A stretch of 64,000 nucleotides of DNA from Caballeronia sordidicola. Lineage in GTDB: Bacteria > Pseudomonadota > Gammaproteobacteria > Burkholderiales > Burkholderiaceae. Positions 46,202 through 55,595 of this stretch are shown here, piece after piece. The notes under the pieces are model-generated. The model saw only the letters and a list, made by a program, of their open reading frames with translations, searched no databases and was not told the DNA's origin. A program made the translations under genes and the position numbers. Numbering within the stretch: position 1 is the first letter of the stretch; every line of letters begins with the position of its first letter. The stretch covers positions 124,001-188,000 of the forward strand of contig NZ_JNFG01000007.1 in assembly GCF_000729995.1 (NCBI RefSeq), in the 5' to 3' direction.

Positions 46202-46633
46202 TCAAACCTCCCGCCCCACACCTTGAAGCGTTTCGAGCGCTTCCAACAGGCGCTTGCTTGCTGGGCCTTTCATAAACTTTTGAACTTCGCTTTCAACCTG
46301 CTTCTGCGCGACCTGCCAGTGAGGCTCTGCACGCCGCAGCATTTTCACCCCCTCCTTGCTCAAGGTAGCGACCTTGAAGCGGGCATCTTCTTCACTGCCG
46401 ACCTTGACCCAGCCGGCATCGATCAGGACCTTGAGGTTTCTCGAGATGGTGGTCTTATCCAGCGCTGCTTCCACTGCGATTTCAGTGAAGGTCGCCGATC
46501 CAAGACGCTCGAGCGCGCGGAGAAGCGAGAACTGCGTGATTTTTAATCCGATCGGCCGGAGCGCGTCGTCGTAGACGCTCGTCAAAGCGTTTGCCGAGCG
46601 ACGGAATTGTGTGCAATAGCAGTCCGTGAACAT
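46202..46633 (-). CDS. MarR family transcriptional regulator
   Basis: A 143-residue winged-helix protein: MFTDCYCTQFRRSANALTSVYDDALRPIGLKITQFSLLRALE, then TEIAVEAALDKTTISRNLKVLIDAGWV and the wing SEEDARFKVATLSKEG. A TTG start 10 codons upstream is possible, but ATG at 46633 is preferred. It has two Cys near the N-terminus, so redox sensing is conceivable. It stands upstream of the tautomerase gene on the same strand with paired palindromes between them. Confidence 0.85.
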   Translation of the reverse strand: MFTDCYCTQFRRSANALTSVYDDALRPIGLKITQFSLLRALERLGSATFTEIAVEAALDKTTISRNLKVLIDAGWVKVGSEEDARFKVATLSKEGVKMLRRAEPHWQVAQKQVESEVQKFMKGPASKRLLEALETLQGVGREV

Positions 46634-46990
46634 GAGATTCCAGAATCGATTAGCGGCGAACAATCCCAGGCCGTTGCACTACCGCAATTAAGCCCCCTCT
46701 GAGCACCAGGGAAATGTAGGGGCGCCAGAATCAGATGCATATGCAACTGCTTTAGTATAGCTCGCATCTCGCATAGCGCGTCAATGCCAGATCACAGGAG
46801 GAGTTTTGTCGATCAGAACATGCGACATGGGACCTGCCTGCTTATCGACAACAGGCAATGGGCTCAATTCGTCTTCAGTGGGTTCTTACATGTCGCTCGG
46901 TTCTGTCACCGCCGCCCGGAATCTTGTAAATCCCGCAGGCATCACGCAATCGCATGCCACAGCGCCAACGCGCCGCACAAAGGCACTGAT
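46634..46990. other. Intergenic region between MarR and H-NS-like genes
   Basis: Holds the MarR promoter side with the dyad-like GATGCATATGCAACTGC at 46733-46749 and the TTTAGTATAG stretch at 46751-46760. A 77-codon plus-strand frame starts with TTG at 46806 after AGGAGG, but its composition is not protein-like and it runs into the H-NS-like gene, so it is not called. Confidence 0.4.
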
Positions 46991-47305
46991 TCAGGCATCT
47001 ACCAGGAAATCTTCACGGTTTTTGTCGACGATCCAGTGAGGCGCCCGGCCACGGCCTGACCAGGTCGCACCGCTCACCGCATCACGATATTTGGGTAAGC
47101 CCGTTGTGACGGACACCGCAGCAGTCGCCTTGACTTGATGGTTGTGTCCCATGAGCTCGGCAAGCGAGATCTTATATTCGCCCATCTTTGCGACTATTTC
47201 AGCGAGGACGATTTCGGCCTGGCGCTGTCGGGCGACGTTCAATTGGTCCTGAAGCGCTTCGCGTTGCGCGAGCAGTTCTTTAAGGGTGGGCATTTCTGTT
47301 TGCAT
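46991..47305 (-). CDS. H-NS family nucleoid protein
   Basis: A 104-residue protein with an N-terminal coiled dimer region (LKELLAQREALQDQLNVARQRQ) and the C-terminal DNA-binding motif YRDAVSGATWSGRGRAPHWI, the Burkholderia form of the H-NS TWTGQGRxP motif. Such proteins silence AT-rich, often acquired DNA. A second start (codon 5) is possible. Its presence among accessory genes is common in this group. Confidence 0.92.
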   Translation of the reverse strand: MQTEMPTLKELLAQREALQDQLNVARQRQAEIVLAEIVAKMGEYKISLAELMGHNHQVKATAAVSVTTGLPKYRDAVSGATWSGRGRAPHWIVDKNREDFLVDA

Positions 47306-47990
47306 TATAAAAAGTCATTCTTTGAAGTTGTATGGGTGTTCGACAGCGTATTGATCAACAAAGGTTGGCGCAGAAGGAATCGCGTTTTAATAATGGGTTC
47401 GCCGCTAACGTCTCAGTCAGTCTGCCGGCTGGCGAACCGGCCAGGCCTGCCGGACCGATGGTTGCCGGATTAGCGGCATTCCAGCCTGCGAACTTCGTCG
47501 GAGTCTTCAGTAGCCGTGACGTTATGGACGACAACATGCCCTATCAGCCGGCGATTCAAGAGGTGCTGCCTACGCGCAGGGGTGGTTCCCCCAACGGGCC
47601 TCTTCACTGAAACAGCGGCTAGTGTACGCGCATCGCGCCGGGTCGCATTGGGAACAGTCGCGTTGCGGGTCAATGGAATACAAATACCACACCCAGCCCA
47701 ACTGATCCAGACGTCGATTGCAGACGACATCTTACACACCGCGTCCGAGTCTGAATCCAGTCAAACAATTCTTTCGCGGCAAATTCCGGCTCGTTAAAGA
47801 GCTCCAATTCGGAACTCGAATTCGCAAGCGTGCGGTTTTTCAGCGTGCCGAGTGTAACGGATCGCTGGAGCGATACGCGTGCGGCAATATTCCGGTTCTA
47901 TATCGCAGTTCCGATGCGCCTTGACAATCGTTACATCGGAAGCTAATTGAAAGCATGGGCCATGGAATTAAAGAGGACGGACCAAAAGAT
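47306..47990. other. Intergenic region, no gene recognised
   Basis: About 685 bases between the H-NS-like gene and a LysR gene. Several short frames exist on both strands, but none shows a ribosome site, a protein-like composition or a family motif. The stretch 47420-47470 is rich in GCCGG inverted repeats. The base make-up is more mixed than in the coding DNA around it, which suggests remnant or regulatory DNA. Confidence 0.4.
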
Positions 47991-48845
47991 TCACACATTC
48001 GCCAATCGCTCGATAACCAGATCAAGTAGCGCCCGCAGTCTCCCTAGCCGGCGCAGGTCGCGATGGTAGCCGAACCAAACGTCGCGGCCGGGCGGCCTCT
48101 CTCCCAGATCGATGCGGTGTATGCCGGTCGTATTATCGCCGAGCGCGCAGGGGAGAACCGCTAGTCCGCCACCCTCCGCACACATCCTGGCTTGCGCGCC
48201 GCGGTTATTGCTGCCGAACGCCATGTGCGCTTTCGGCAGCACGCGTCTCGTCCAGTCGACGTCGGGCAGCGTTCCAAATGCGCTGTCCATTGTGATGAGG
48301 CTATAACCCTCGCCGTCGCCCGCGTGCGGTGGAACCATATCGACCGGACCATACAGCGCGTAGTCCATGTGCATGAACTTCCGCTGGATCACATCGGCCT
48401 CGTCGAACTGCGTGATGCGAAACAGCAGGTCCGCGTCGCGCCTGGCAAGACTAAATTGGCGGGAATCGGTCACTAATTCGACGCTCACGCGCGGATTGGC
48501 CTTAAGGAATTCAGCGAAAAGCGGCGTCAGGACATGAATACCAAACCAGTCCGACGATGACACCCGCAGCACGCCAGTGAGATGCTGCTCCTTACCGGCC
48601 AAAGAGCGCTCGAACGCGAGTGCATCCTCCTCCATACGCTCCGCGTGCATCAGAACGGCTGTTCCTTCATCTGTCAGGACAAAACCGTCCGTGGTGCGTT
48701 GAAACAGGGTTTGGCCGACCGCTGATTCGAGGGCTCGCAGCCGCCGGCCCATGGTCGGTTGTGTTTGACCGGTCCGCTTTGCGGCCGCGCCAAGCGAACC
48801 CGTGCGGGCAATCGCCAAAAAAATCCGAACATCGCCCCAGTCCAT
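47991..48845 (-). CDS. LysR family regulator
   Basis: A 284-residue regulator with an N-terminal helix-turn-helix (DVRIFLAIARTGSLGAAAKRTGQTQPTMGRRLRALESAVG) and a substrate-binding domain. It belongs to the subgroup that starts MDWGDVRIFLA. It is divergent from the oxidoreductase gene at 48957 with 111 bases between, the usual arrangement for a LysR regulator and its target. Confidence 0.92.
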   Translation of the reverse strand: MDWGDVRIFLAIARTGSLGAAAKRTGQTQPTMGRRLRALESAVGQTLFQRTTDGFVLTDEGTAVLMHAERMEEDALAFERSLAGKEQHLTGVLRVSSSDWFGIHVLTPLFAEFLKANPRVSVELVTDSRQFSLARRDADLLFRITQFDEADVIQRKFMHMDYALYGPVDMVPPHAGDGEGYSLITMDSAFGTLPDVDWTRRVLPKAHMAFGSNNRGAQARMCAEGGGLAVLPCALGDNTTGIHRIDLGERPPGRDVWFGYHRDLRRLGRLRALLDLVIERLANV

Positions 48846-48956
48846 TTCGCCTCATGCATAAACGTTTGGACGTCGTGCAATAACGTCGATTTACGTAATT
48901 TCCTGCATGGACGAAGATGAATCAAGCAAATTCACTCAATCACCGGGAGAAATATC

Positions 48957-49943
48957 ATGAACATGCAAGCGCTGGTTCTGAACCGCTATAACGGTCCGCT
49001 TGAACTGACCCAGCTCTCTCGCCCAAGCGCGCAGCCCGGCCAGGTGCTGGTCCGTATTAAAGCGAGCGGCTTGAATCCGCTGGACACCAAGATTCGCGCC
49101 GGCAGCGCAGCACACGCGAAGCATCCGCTACCGCTGGTGCTGGGTATCGATATGGCGGGCGTGGTCGAAGCGGTCGGGCAAGGCGTCGCTCAGTTCAAGG
49201 TGGGTGATGAGGTGTACGGAATGACTGGCGGTGTCGGCGGCATCCAGGGATCACTCGCGGAGTTCGCAGCAGTCGATGCACGGCTGATCGCGTTAAAGCC
49301 CTCCAATCTCTCGATGAAAGAAGCCGCGGCCCTGCCGCTCGGCTTCATCACGTCTTATCAGGGAATCGTGGACCGGGCGCAGTTAAAAGCCGGGCAAACA
49401 GTGCTTGTGCAAGGCGGAGCGGGTGGTGTCGGACACGTGTCCGTGCAACTCGCGATAGCGCTAGGCGCCCGCGTTTTCGCAACGGTGAGCAAGGGTGACG
49501 CTGAACTCATGGCGAGTTACGGCGCGGTTGCTATCGACTATCGTGATCAGTCGGTCGAACAATACGTTCAGGAACATACGGGTGGAGAAGGCTTTGACCT
49601 GGTGGCCGACACCGTTGGCGGAGCAACGCTGGATGCGTCGTTTTCGGCGGTCAAGCAATTCGGGCGTGTCGTGAGCGCACTAGGCTGGGGGACGCACGCC
49701 CTCGCGCCGTTGTCATTCCGCGAGGCGACGTACTCGGGGGTATTCACGCTCTCAGCGCTGCTAACCGGCAAGCACCGTGAGCACCATGGAGAAATCCTGC
49801 AAGTAGCGACGCAGCTGGTCGAAGCGGGAAAGCTCGTTCCCAAACTAGACCCACGCAGTTTCGATCTGGCTAGCGCTGACCTCGCATATCAGGCCATTAC
49901 AGCGGGAACCACCAAGGGGAAAATAGTCGTTGACGTTCAATAG
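48957..49943 (+). CDS. Zinc-independent NADPH:quinone reductase-type MDR oxidoreductase
   Basis: A 328-residue medium-chain dehydrogenase/reductase: GroES-like half (ASGLNPLDTKIRAG, GIDMAGVVEAVGQGV, GDEVYGM) and a Rossmann half with VQGGAGGVGHVSVQLA (about residue 150). It lacks the Cys/His set of structural zinc, as in quinone or enone reductases. GGGAGAAA precedes the start. The likely regulator is the divergent LysR protein. Confidence 0.88.
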   Translation: MNMQALVLNRYNGPLELTQLSRPSAQPGQVLVRIKASGLNPLDTKIRAGSAAHAKHPLPLVLGIDMAGVVEAVGQGVAQFKVGDEVYGMTGGVGGIQGSLAEFAAVDARLIALKPSNLSMKEAAALPLGFITSYQGIVDRAQLKAGQTVLVQGGAGGVGHVSVQLAIALGARVFATVSKGDAELMASYGAVAIDYRDQSVEQYVQEHTGGEGFDLVADTVGGATLDASFSAVKQFGRVVSALGWGTHALAPLSFREATYSGVFTLSALLTGKHREHHGEILQVATQLVEAGKLVPKLDPRSFDLASADLAYQAITAGTTKGKIVVDVQ

Positions 49944-50052
49944 CGGCATTGGATCAGGATGGATTGCCGCGCGTACCTAAAGACGAATAAGCGACAAAAA
50001 AGCGACAAATAGGCTTGCGGGGCAGCGCTCATCACGGCCCCGGAAAAATTCC

Positions 50053-50943
50053 CTAACGCGATAACGCGACATCCGCCGGCCGTGCGAACCGCTTTGCGCC
50101 GACCACGCAAAGCACAACGGCCGTTGCAACAGCCACCATTGGCCAGCCGACAGGCTCATGCAACAAGGTTGCGGCAAGCACGAGCCCGAAGAACGGCTGA
50201 AGTAATTGCAACTGCCCCACTGCCGCAATACCGCCCTGAGCCAGCCCGCGATACCAGAACACAAAACCAATCAACATGCTGAACAAGGACACGTAAGCAA
50301 GTCCCATCCATGCCGATTCCCCTACGTCGGCCCAGGTCGACGGCATGGTGAACAGTGCCAGCGGCGCCATGATAGGCAGCGACAACACCAGCGCCCACGA
50401 GATCACTTGCCAGCCGCCAAGCTTGCGCGAGAGTCGACCGCCTTCCGCATAACCCAGCCCGCAGACGATGATGGCCGCGAACATCAGCAGATCGCCGATA
50501 GGCGACGCCCCCGTCCCACGGGCCAGCGCAAAACCGGCTACAAGCAAGGCGCCGATGCCTGAAAACAGCCAGAACGCCGGGCGGGGGTGCTCACCCCCAC
50601 GCAACACGCCGAAGATGGCGGTCGAAAGCGGCAGCAAAGCAACAAAGACAACGGAATGAGCGGCGGTGATGTGCTTGAGCGCGAGGGCGGTTAGCAACGG
50701 AAAGCCGATAACGACGCCGCACGCGACCACGGCGAGCGAGATCAGGTCACCTCGTTCGGGCCGCTTTTGCCGGAACACGAGCAAGAGCATGAGTCCCAGC
50801 AAACCTGCGATTCCAGCACGCGCAACCGTCAGAAAGACCGGGTCGAAGGCGGCGACCGCGACGCGTGTCGCAGGCAATGAGCCGCTGAAAATCAGCATCC
50901 CGAGGAAACCGTTCATCCATCCGCTTGCCGTCTTGTCCATCAT
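50053..50943 (-). CDS. EamA/DMT family transporter
   Basis: A 296-residue protein with about ten membrane segments in two EamA repeats (first about 10-140, second about 155-285; conserved bits ITAAHSVVFVALLPLSTAIFG and QLQLLQPFFGLVLAATLLHEPVG). The substrate is unknown; relatives export amino acids or drugs. The gene starts with two Met codons and AGGGGAG favours the second (50940). It is divergent from a MocR-type regulator gene, so it may be its target. Confidence 0.87.
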   Translation of the reverse strand: MMDKTASGWMNGFLGMLIFSGSLPATRVAVAAFDPVFLTVARAGIAGLLGLMLLLVFRQKRPERGDLISLAVVACGVVIGFPLLTALALKHITAAHSVVFVALLPLSTAIFGVLRGGEHPRPAFWLFSGIGALLVAGFALARGTGASPIGDLLMFAAIIVCGLGYAEGGRLSRKLGGWQVISWALVLSLPIMAPLALFTMPSTWADVGESAWMGLAYVSLFSMLIGFVFWYRGLAQGGIAAVGQLQLLQPFFGLVLAATLLHEPVGWPMVAVATAVVLCVVGAKRFARPADVALSR

Positions 50944-51005
50944 GCTCCCCTATTTTCAGCTAACAGTATCGGCGCACAAAGCATGGATTTTCCAGAGACA
51001 GTGCA

Positions 51006-51027
51006 ATACAGTTATGGAAAACTGTAT
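51006..51027. promoter_or_regulatory. Palindromic operator between transporter and MocR genes
   Basis: ATACAGTT, six bases, AACTGTAT is a perfect 8-base inverted repeat 20 bases before the MocR start. A related half site AACAGTAT lies at 50962-50969. This fits autoregulation and control of the divergent EamA gene. Confidence 0.55.
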
Positions 51028-51046
51028 GGGTTAAATATCAGTACAC

Positions 51047-52450
51047 ATGGCAGACACCACTTTCTTTGAAGCTGACGCCGCCACACTGGTTGAGCGTGTC
51101 ATGCAGGCCATCCGACAGCGGATTGCCGGACGTACCCTGGCGCCGGGCGCCAAGGTTCCATCAATCCGGGGCTTCGCTGAAACCTTACAAGTGTCGAAGT
51201 CCACCGTGGTGGAAGCCTACGACCGCCTCGCTGCCGAAGGGGTCATCCAGTCGCGCCGCGGGTCCGGCTTTTACGTCGCCGGACACTTGCCGCCGCTGTC
51301 GCTTGCGGAGTTAGGCCCAAGGCTGGACCGCGTTGTCGATCCGTTCTGGGTGTCGCGACAATCGCTGGAGGCTGGCGCGAACGCCCTGAAACCCGGTTGC
51401 GGCTGGCTGCCTGCATCGTGGCTGCCGGAGGCGGGGCTGCGCCGCGCATTGAGATCCGTCGCGCGCACTGACGCCGCCGTACTGGCCGACTATGGCACGT
51501 CCCTCGGGCTCCCGGCGCTGCGGCAACTGCTCGCTCGTCGCATGGCGGATCGCGGCATTGAAGCGGCGCCTGATCAGATCATCCTCACCGAATCCGGCAC
51601 GCAAGCCATCGACCTGCTATGCCGCCTGCTGCTCGAACCCGGCGATACGGTGCTCGTCGATGACCCCTGCTATTTCAATTTCATCGCCTTGTTGCGTGCT
51701 CACCGGGCCAAGGTCGTCAGCGTTCCGTACACGCCGGCAGGTCCCGATATCGACCTGTTTGCGCAGGCGCTTGCGGAGCATCGGCCGCGTCTCTACATCA
51801 CCAACTCGGCGCTGCACAACCCGACAGGCGCAACGCTCTCGCCGGTCGTCGCGCATCGGCTTCTGAAGCTCGCGGACCAATCGGGCCTCACGATTATCGA
51901 AGACGATATCTTCGGCGACTTCGAGCACGAATCCGCTCCCCGTCTTGCAGCGTTCGACGGCCTTGAGCGAGTCGTCCATATCGGCAGCTTTTCCAAGAGC
52001 CTCTCGGCGTCCGTACGCTGCGGTTTCATTGCGGTGCGGCGCGACTGGGTCGAGCGATTGATCGATCTGAAGATTGCCACCTCGTTCGGCGGCGGACGTC
52101 TTTCGGGCGAACTCATCCTCGGCGTGCTGAAAGACGGCACCTACAGAAAGCACATGGAGAGCTTGCGAGAGCGCTTGTCCCGTTCGATGGGACAAACAAG
52201 CACGCGGTTGGAAGCACTTGGCATCGAACCATGGATCGAGCCGCGAGGCGGCATGTTTCTCTGGTGCAAGCTTCCCGAAGGACTTGATGCAACCGACGTT
52301 GCCCGCCGGGCGCTGGCCGAGAACGTCATCCTTGCGCCGGGCAATGCGTTCAGCGTCGCGCAGTCCGCAAGCCGCTTCCTGCGCTTTAACGTCGCCCAGT
52401 CGACAGACCCACGTGTTTTTACCGTGCTCGAGGCAGCGATGCAAGGGTGA
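51047..52450 (+). CDS. MocR/PdxR-type regulator (GntR HTH plus aminotransferase domain)
   Basis: A 467-residue protein with an N-terminal winged helix of the GntR type (PSIRGFAETLQVSKSTVVEAYDRLAAEGVIQSRRGSGFYV, residues 40-80) and a class I aminotransferase fold. The pyridoxal phosphate lysine is in SFSKSLSASVRCGF, and the NPTG motif (HNPTGATLS) is present. Such proteins use pyridoxal phosphate, often with an amino acid, as the effector. It is divergent from the EamA transporter gene. Confidence 0.92.
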   Translation: MADTTFFEADAATLVERVMQAIRQRIAGRTLAPGAKVPSIRGFAETLQVSKSTVVEAYDRLAAEGVIQSRRGSGFYVAGHLPPLSLAELGPRLDRVVDPFWVSRQSLEAGANALKPGCGWLPASWLPEAGLRRALRSVARTDAAVLADYGTSLGLPALRQLLARRMADRGIEAAPDQIILTESGTQAIDLLCRLLLEPGDTVLVDDPCYFNFIALLRAHRAKVVSVPYTPAGPDIDLFAQALAEHRPRLYITNSALHNPTGATLSPVVAHRLLKLADQSGLTIIEDDIFGDFEHESAPRLAAFDGLERVVHIGSFSKSLSASVRCGFIAVRRDWVERLIDLKIATSFGGGRLSGELILGVLKDGTYRKHMESLRERLSRSMGQTSTRLEALGIEPWIEPRGGMFLWCKLPEGLDATDVARRALAENVILAPGNAFSVAQSASRFLRFNVAQSTDPRVFTVLEAAMQG

Positions 52451-52505
52451 CGCTCAGCCGCTTTTAACGCATTAAGCGCACAAGGCGAACGTCACCCGCA
52501 ACGCG

Positions 52506-53582
52506 TCAAGCCTGCGCCATCTTCGCCAGCGCTTCGCTGATCAGCACTCGCGTCAATTCGCCCGCGGGCAACTCACGCCCGAGCCGCGCCGCCTGTCCCG
52601 ACCACAGGCTCGTAAAGTCGCCCTTGCCTGCCTGCTCGGCCTTGGCCTTAAGCGGTGCCAGCGCGGCGCCGGCATGCGGAAAGGCGGGCGCCACATCGGA
52701 CAGCGGACCCAGTTCACGGATCGCCCGATTGATGATGCCGCGTGCCGGCCGGCCCGTGAATATGTTCGTCAACACGGTGGAATCATCCTGGGACTCGCGT
52801 AGCGCAATACGATGCACCTCGGGCACTTTCGCCTCCGGACAAAACAGATACGCGGTCCCCATCTGCACAGCCGATGCGCCGAGTGCGAGCGCGGCAACAA
52901 TTCCCCGCGCGTCGGTGACGCCCCCGGCGGCGATCACGGGAACCGAGACGGCGTCGGCTACTTGCGGCACCAGCGCAAACGTGCCGACCTGTGCAGCATA
53001 GTCCTGCGTCAGGAAATTTCCGCGATGCCCGCCTGCTTCAACGCCCATCGCAATCACGGCGTCGCACCCATGCGCCTCGAGCCAGCGTGCTTCTGCCACA
53101 GTCGTTGCCGACGCTATGACTTTCGCGCCGGTCGCCTTCACGCGATCCAACAGGCTTTTATCTGGCAGTCCGAAATGAAAACTCACGACCTCGGGTTTGA
53201 ATTCCTCCACGACCGCGCAGAAGTCACTGTCGAACGGGCGACGGCCTGCCGCGGGCGGCGTTACTTCAGGATCAAGTCCATGCTCAATGTAATACTCCGC
53301 CAGACGCGCGCGCCATGCCATGCTGCGCGCTGTATCGGGTTGCGGCGGAACATGACAGAAGAAGTTGATGTTGAGCGGGGCGCGCGTTTTCGAGCGGATC
53401 AACGCGATGCCGTCACGCGCTTGCTCCACGCTGAGTAGCGCGCAAGGCAGCGATCCCAGGCCGCCTGCTTCGCATACGGCAATGGCCAATTCGGGTGTGC
53501 CGGGCCCTGCCATGGGACCTAGAACAATAGGTGCTTCAATACCAAACAAGTCGAGAATCCGACGATCGCGCCAGGTGCCCAT
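52506..53582 (-). CDS. Nitronate monooxygenase (2-nitropropane dioxygenase family)
   Basis: A 358-residue FMN TIM-barrel: PIVLGPMAGPGTPELAIAVCEAGGLGSLP at the start, then GVEAGGHRG (about residue 180), VPVIAAGGVTDARGIVAALALGASAVQMGTAYL. These enzymes oxidise alkyl nitronates such as propionate-3-nitronate to detoxify them. An open start lies 20 codons upstream, but ATG at 53582 has AAGGAG eight bases ahead. A LysR gene is divergent, 268 bases away. It is far from the siderophore genes, so a link to N-N or N-O chemistry there is only speculation. Confidence 0.9.
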   Translation of the reverse strand: MGTWRDRRILDLFGIEAPIVLGPMAGPGTPELAIAVCEAGGLGSLPCALLSVEQARDGIALIRSKTRAPLNINFFCHVPPQPDTARSMAWRARLAEYYIEHGLDPEVTPPAAGRRPFDSDFCAVVEEFKPEVVSFHFGLPDKSLLDRVKATGAKVIASATTVAEARWLEAHGCDAVIAMGVEAGGHRGNFLTQDYAAQVGTFALVPQVADAVSVPVIAAGGVTDARGIVAALALGASAVQMGTAYLFCPEAKVPEVHRIALRESQDDSTVLTNIFTGRPARGIINRAIRELGPLSDVAPAFPHAGAALAPLKAKAEQAGKGDFTSLWSGQAARLGRELPAGELTRVLISEALAKMAQA

Positions 53583-53850
53583 GCTCTTTTCTCCTTGATG
53601 ATGTTCGCGGTGCCCGGGTGACTTGGGATCCATTCGTTGCATACGGCTTGACCCGCGCGCGGCCCGAGTGCACTAAGCTTAAAAGCGTACATCAATGCCC
53701 GAATTACTTCTCAATGGAACCGCTTGGCTTGCGCTCGAAGATAGCCGCTAGCCCACGCCGCCAGCAGCGCAAAGCTTAGCAAGCTTTCAAGAAGCAAGCG
53801 GCGCTTTGATGTGATAATTGCTATCACTTTTCCCGATATCGAGAGTCGAC

Positions 53851-54744
53851 ATGGACGCAGCCGATTTACGCATATTCGAGTCGGTCGCGCGAAACGGCAG
53901 CATGAATCGCGCAGCCCTGGAGCTTCATACGGTTCAGTCGAACGTGACGGCGCGGGTTCGCTTGCTGGAAGAGGAATTGGGCGCGCCACTGTTTCACCGG
54001 CACCATCGAGGCGTGGAACTGACGGCTGCCGGCCGCAGGCTGCTGCCTTTCTCCAGACAGATGGCGCGACTGCTCGACGACGCGCGCAGCGCCGTCAAGG
54101 ATGACGGCGTCCCGCGCGGACCGCTGGTCCTCGGTACGCTGGAAACCACTGCTGCACTGCGCATGCCCGACGCACTCGCGTCGTTTGCGCTGGCTTTTCC
54201 GCAAGTGGACATGGTGCTGCGGACCGGAACCACGGCGAGCCTGATCGACGACGTCCTGCAATACCGGCTGGACGGCGCGTTTGTCGCGGGTCCGGTGCAT
54301 CACGAAGAGCTATCCACCGAGGCCTTCTTTCGCGAGGAAATGGTCCTTGTGACGGCGCGTCATATTCGCTCTATTGCCGAGCTTGCGCAGTCGGGCGACG
54401 TAAAGACGATCGTATTCCGGATTGGATGTTCGTATAGGACACGGCTGGATATCGTGCTGGCGCGGCACGGCTTGCGAGTCAGTACGCCGCTGGAATTCGG
54501 CTCGCTCGACGCCATGCTTGGTTGCGTGGCTGCAGGCGTGGGCGTGACGCTGCTGCCGAAAGGCGTGGTCGCCACGGCGTGGCGCGAAGGCCGCGTGGCG
54601 GTGCACGATGTTGCGCCCGAAGATGCTCGCGTCGACACGTTGTTCGTGCGTCGCCGCGACGTCTATGCGACCACCGCGCTTAACGCCTTTCTCGAGATTG
54701 CGCGTCCGGTTGCGACCCCCGCGCCCGCGCTCGTGCTTGCTTGA
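53851..54744 (+). CDS. LysR family regulator
   Basis: A 297-residue regulator with HTH MDAADLRIFESVARNGSMNRAALELHTVQSNVTARVRLLEEELGAPLF (read in parts) and an effector domain ending in an Ala/Pro-rich tail. The start at 53851 gives the standard LysR N-terminus; a longer frame from 53818 is open. It is divergent from the nitronate monooxygenase gene and may control it. Confidence 0.9.
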   Translation: MDAADLRIFESVARNGSMNRAALELHTVQSNVTARVRLLEEELGAPLFHRHHRGVELTAAGRRLLPFSRQMARLLDDARSAVKDDGVPRGPLVLGTLETTAALRMPDALASFALAFPQVDMVLRTGTTASLIDDVLQYRLDGAFVAGPVHHEELSTEAFFREEMVLVTARHIRSIAELAQSGDVKTIVFRIGCSYRTRLDIVLARHGLRVSTPLEFGSLDAMLGCVAAGVGVTLLPKGVVATAWREGRVAVHDVAPEDARVDTLFVRRRDVYATTALNAFLEIARPVATPAPALVLA

Positions 54745-54804
54745 ACGATGCGGGCGCAGGCAATTAGATTAAGGCGTCGGGCATGTGCGCTTACATGCCT
54801 CCGC

Positions 54805-55206
54805 TCAAACGTGATCGCGAAAAACTTCCTTTGCGGCGAACAGGCCATTAAGGGCAGCCGGGAATCCTGCATACACGGCCATTTGCATGATGGTCTCGAC
54901 TATCTCGTCGCGGCTAATACCCACATTCAGCCCCGCGGCAATATGGACCTTAAGTTGAGGCGTTGCATTGCCCAAAGCGGTAAGCGCTGCAATCGTGGCG
55001 ATTTCACGAGCGCGAATGTCCAGGCCCGGTCGCGAGTAGATGTCGCCGAAGGGAAATTCAAGCACGTAGCGCGCGAAGTCCGGCGCGATATCCGCAAGCG
55101 AGTCGATGACCTTCTCACCGGCTTCCCCGTCGATCTCCGACAACACCCGTTTGCCCCGTTCTAGGCGACTTTCCTGATCCGCTTGGCGTTCGATCGTGTC
55201 TTGCAT
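54805..55206 (-). CDS. Carboxymuconolactone decarboxylase (CMD/AhpD-like) family protein
   Basis: A 133-residue protein of the CMD family: LERGKRVLSEIDGEAGEKVIDSL, then LDIRAREIATIAALTALGNATPQLKVHIAAGLNVGISRDEIVETIMQMAVYAGFPAALNGL (read in parts). There is no C-x-x-C pair, so it is closer to gamma-carboxymuconolactone decarboxylase than to AhpD. ATG at 55206 is preferred over an upstream one because of the GAGGACGG site. It overlaps the MerR gene by 46 bases and is probably co-transcribed with it. Confidence 0.87.
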   Translation of the reverse strand: MQDTIERQADQESRLERGKRVLSEIDGEAGEKVIDSLADIAPDFARYVLEFPFGDIYSRPGLDIRAREIATIAALTALGNATPQLKVHIAAGLNVGISRDEIVETIMQMAVYAGFPAALNGLFAAKEVFRDHV

Positions 55207-55568
55207 TTTTCCGTCCTCAGTTGAGTATTGGCATAACCCGCTATCTTGTTGTCGAGAACGAGAAGGCACGCTTGAAGTTCCTCCACCCTTAGCCGGACCT
55301 GATCGCGATGTTCAGTCAGCAGATCGCATCGGGCTTTCTCGGTCGCTGCTCCCTGCGCGCGAAGCCCGGCATAACGCAGCATTTCCTGAATCGACATGCC
55401 GGTCGTTTTAAGCCGCCCCAGGAACTCGATCCACGTGAGGATGGACGCGTCATAAACACGTTGACCCGTGCCATCTCGCGGCGCGAACGGGAGTAATCCA
55501 ATCCGTTCATAGTAGCGAATCGTGTGGGCTGTCAGGCCCGTCTTCCCGGCGATATCACCTATCTTCAT
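55161..55568 (-). CDS. MerR family regulator
   Basis: A 135-residue protein with the N-terminal HTH MKIGDIAGKTGLTAHTIRYYERIGLL and a coiled dimer helix (LRVEELQACLLVLDNKIAGY). No Cys pair for metal is seen, so it resembles the AdhR/NmlR group of electrophile or redox sensors. It heads the unit with the CMD gene. The promoter at 55596-55626 has the stretched 19-base spacer typical of MerR control. Confidence 0.9.
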   Translation of the reverse strand: MKIGDIAGKTGLTAHTIRYYERIGLLPFAPRDGTGQRVYDASILTWIEFLGRLKTTGMSIQEMLRYAGLRAQGAATEKARCDLLTEHRDQVRLRVEELQACLLVLDNKIAGYANTQLRTEKCKTRSNAKRIRKVA

Positions 55569-55595
55569 GGCTGCGTTCTCGTTTCGACATAGAGC

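Noticed and set aside
46806..47039. 77-codon frame with TTG start after AGGAGG
   Set aside because: Good ribosome site, but it is Ser/Thr-rich, runs into the H-NS-like gene on the other strand and has no recognisable feature.
47332..47797. Several short frames in the 685-base gap
   Set aside because: They overlap each other on both strands, lack ribosome sites and have no motifs.
52506..53582. Nitronate monooxygenase as part of the diazeniumdiolate pathway
   Set aside because: It lies 14 kb from the siderophore genes, is divergent from its own LysR gene, has no Fur-like box seen and belongs to a common detoxification family.
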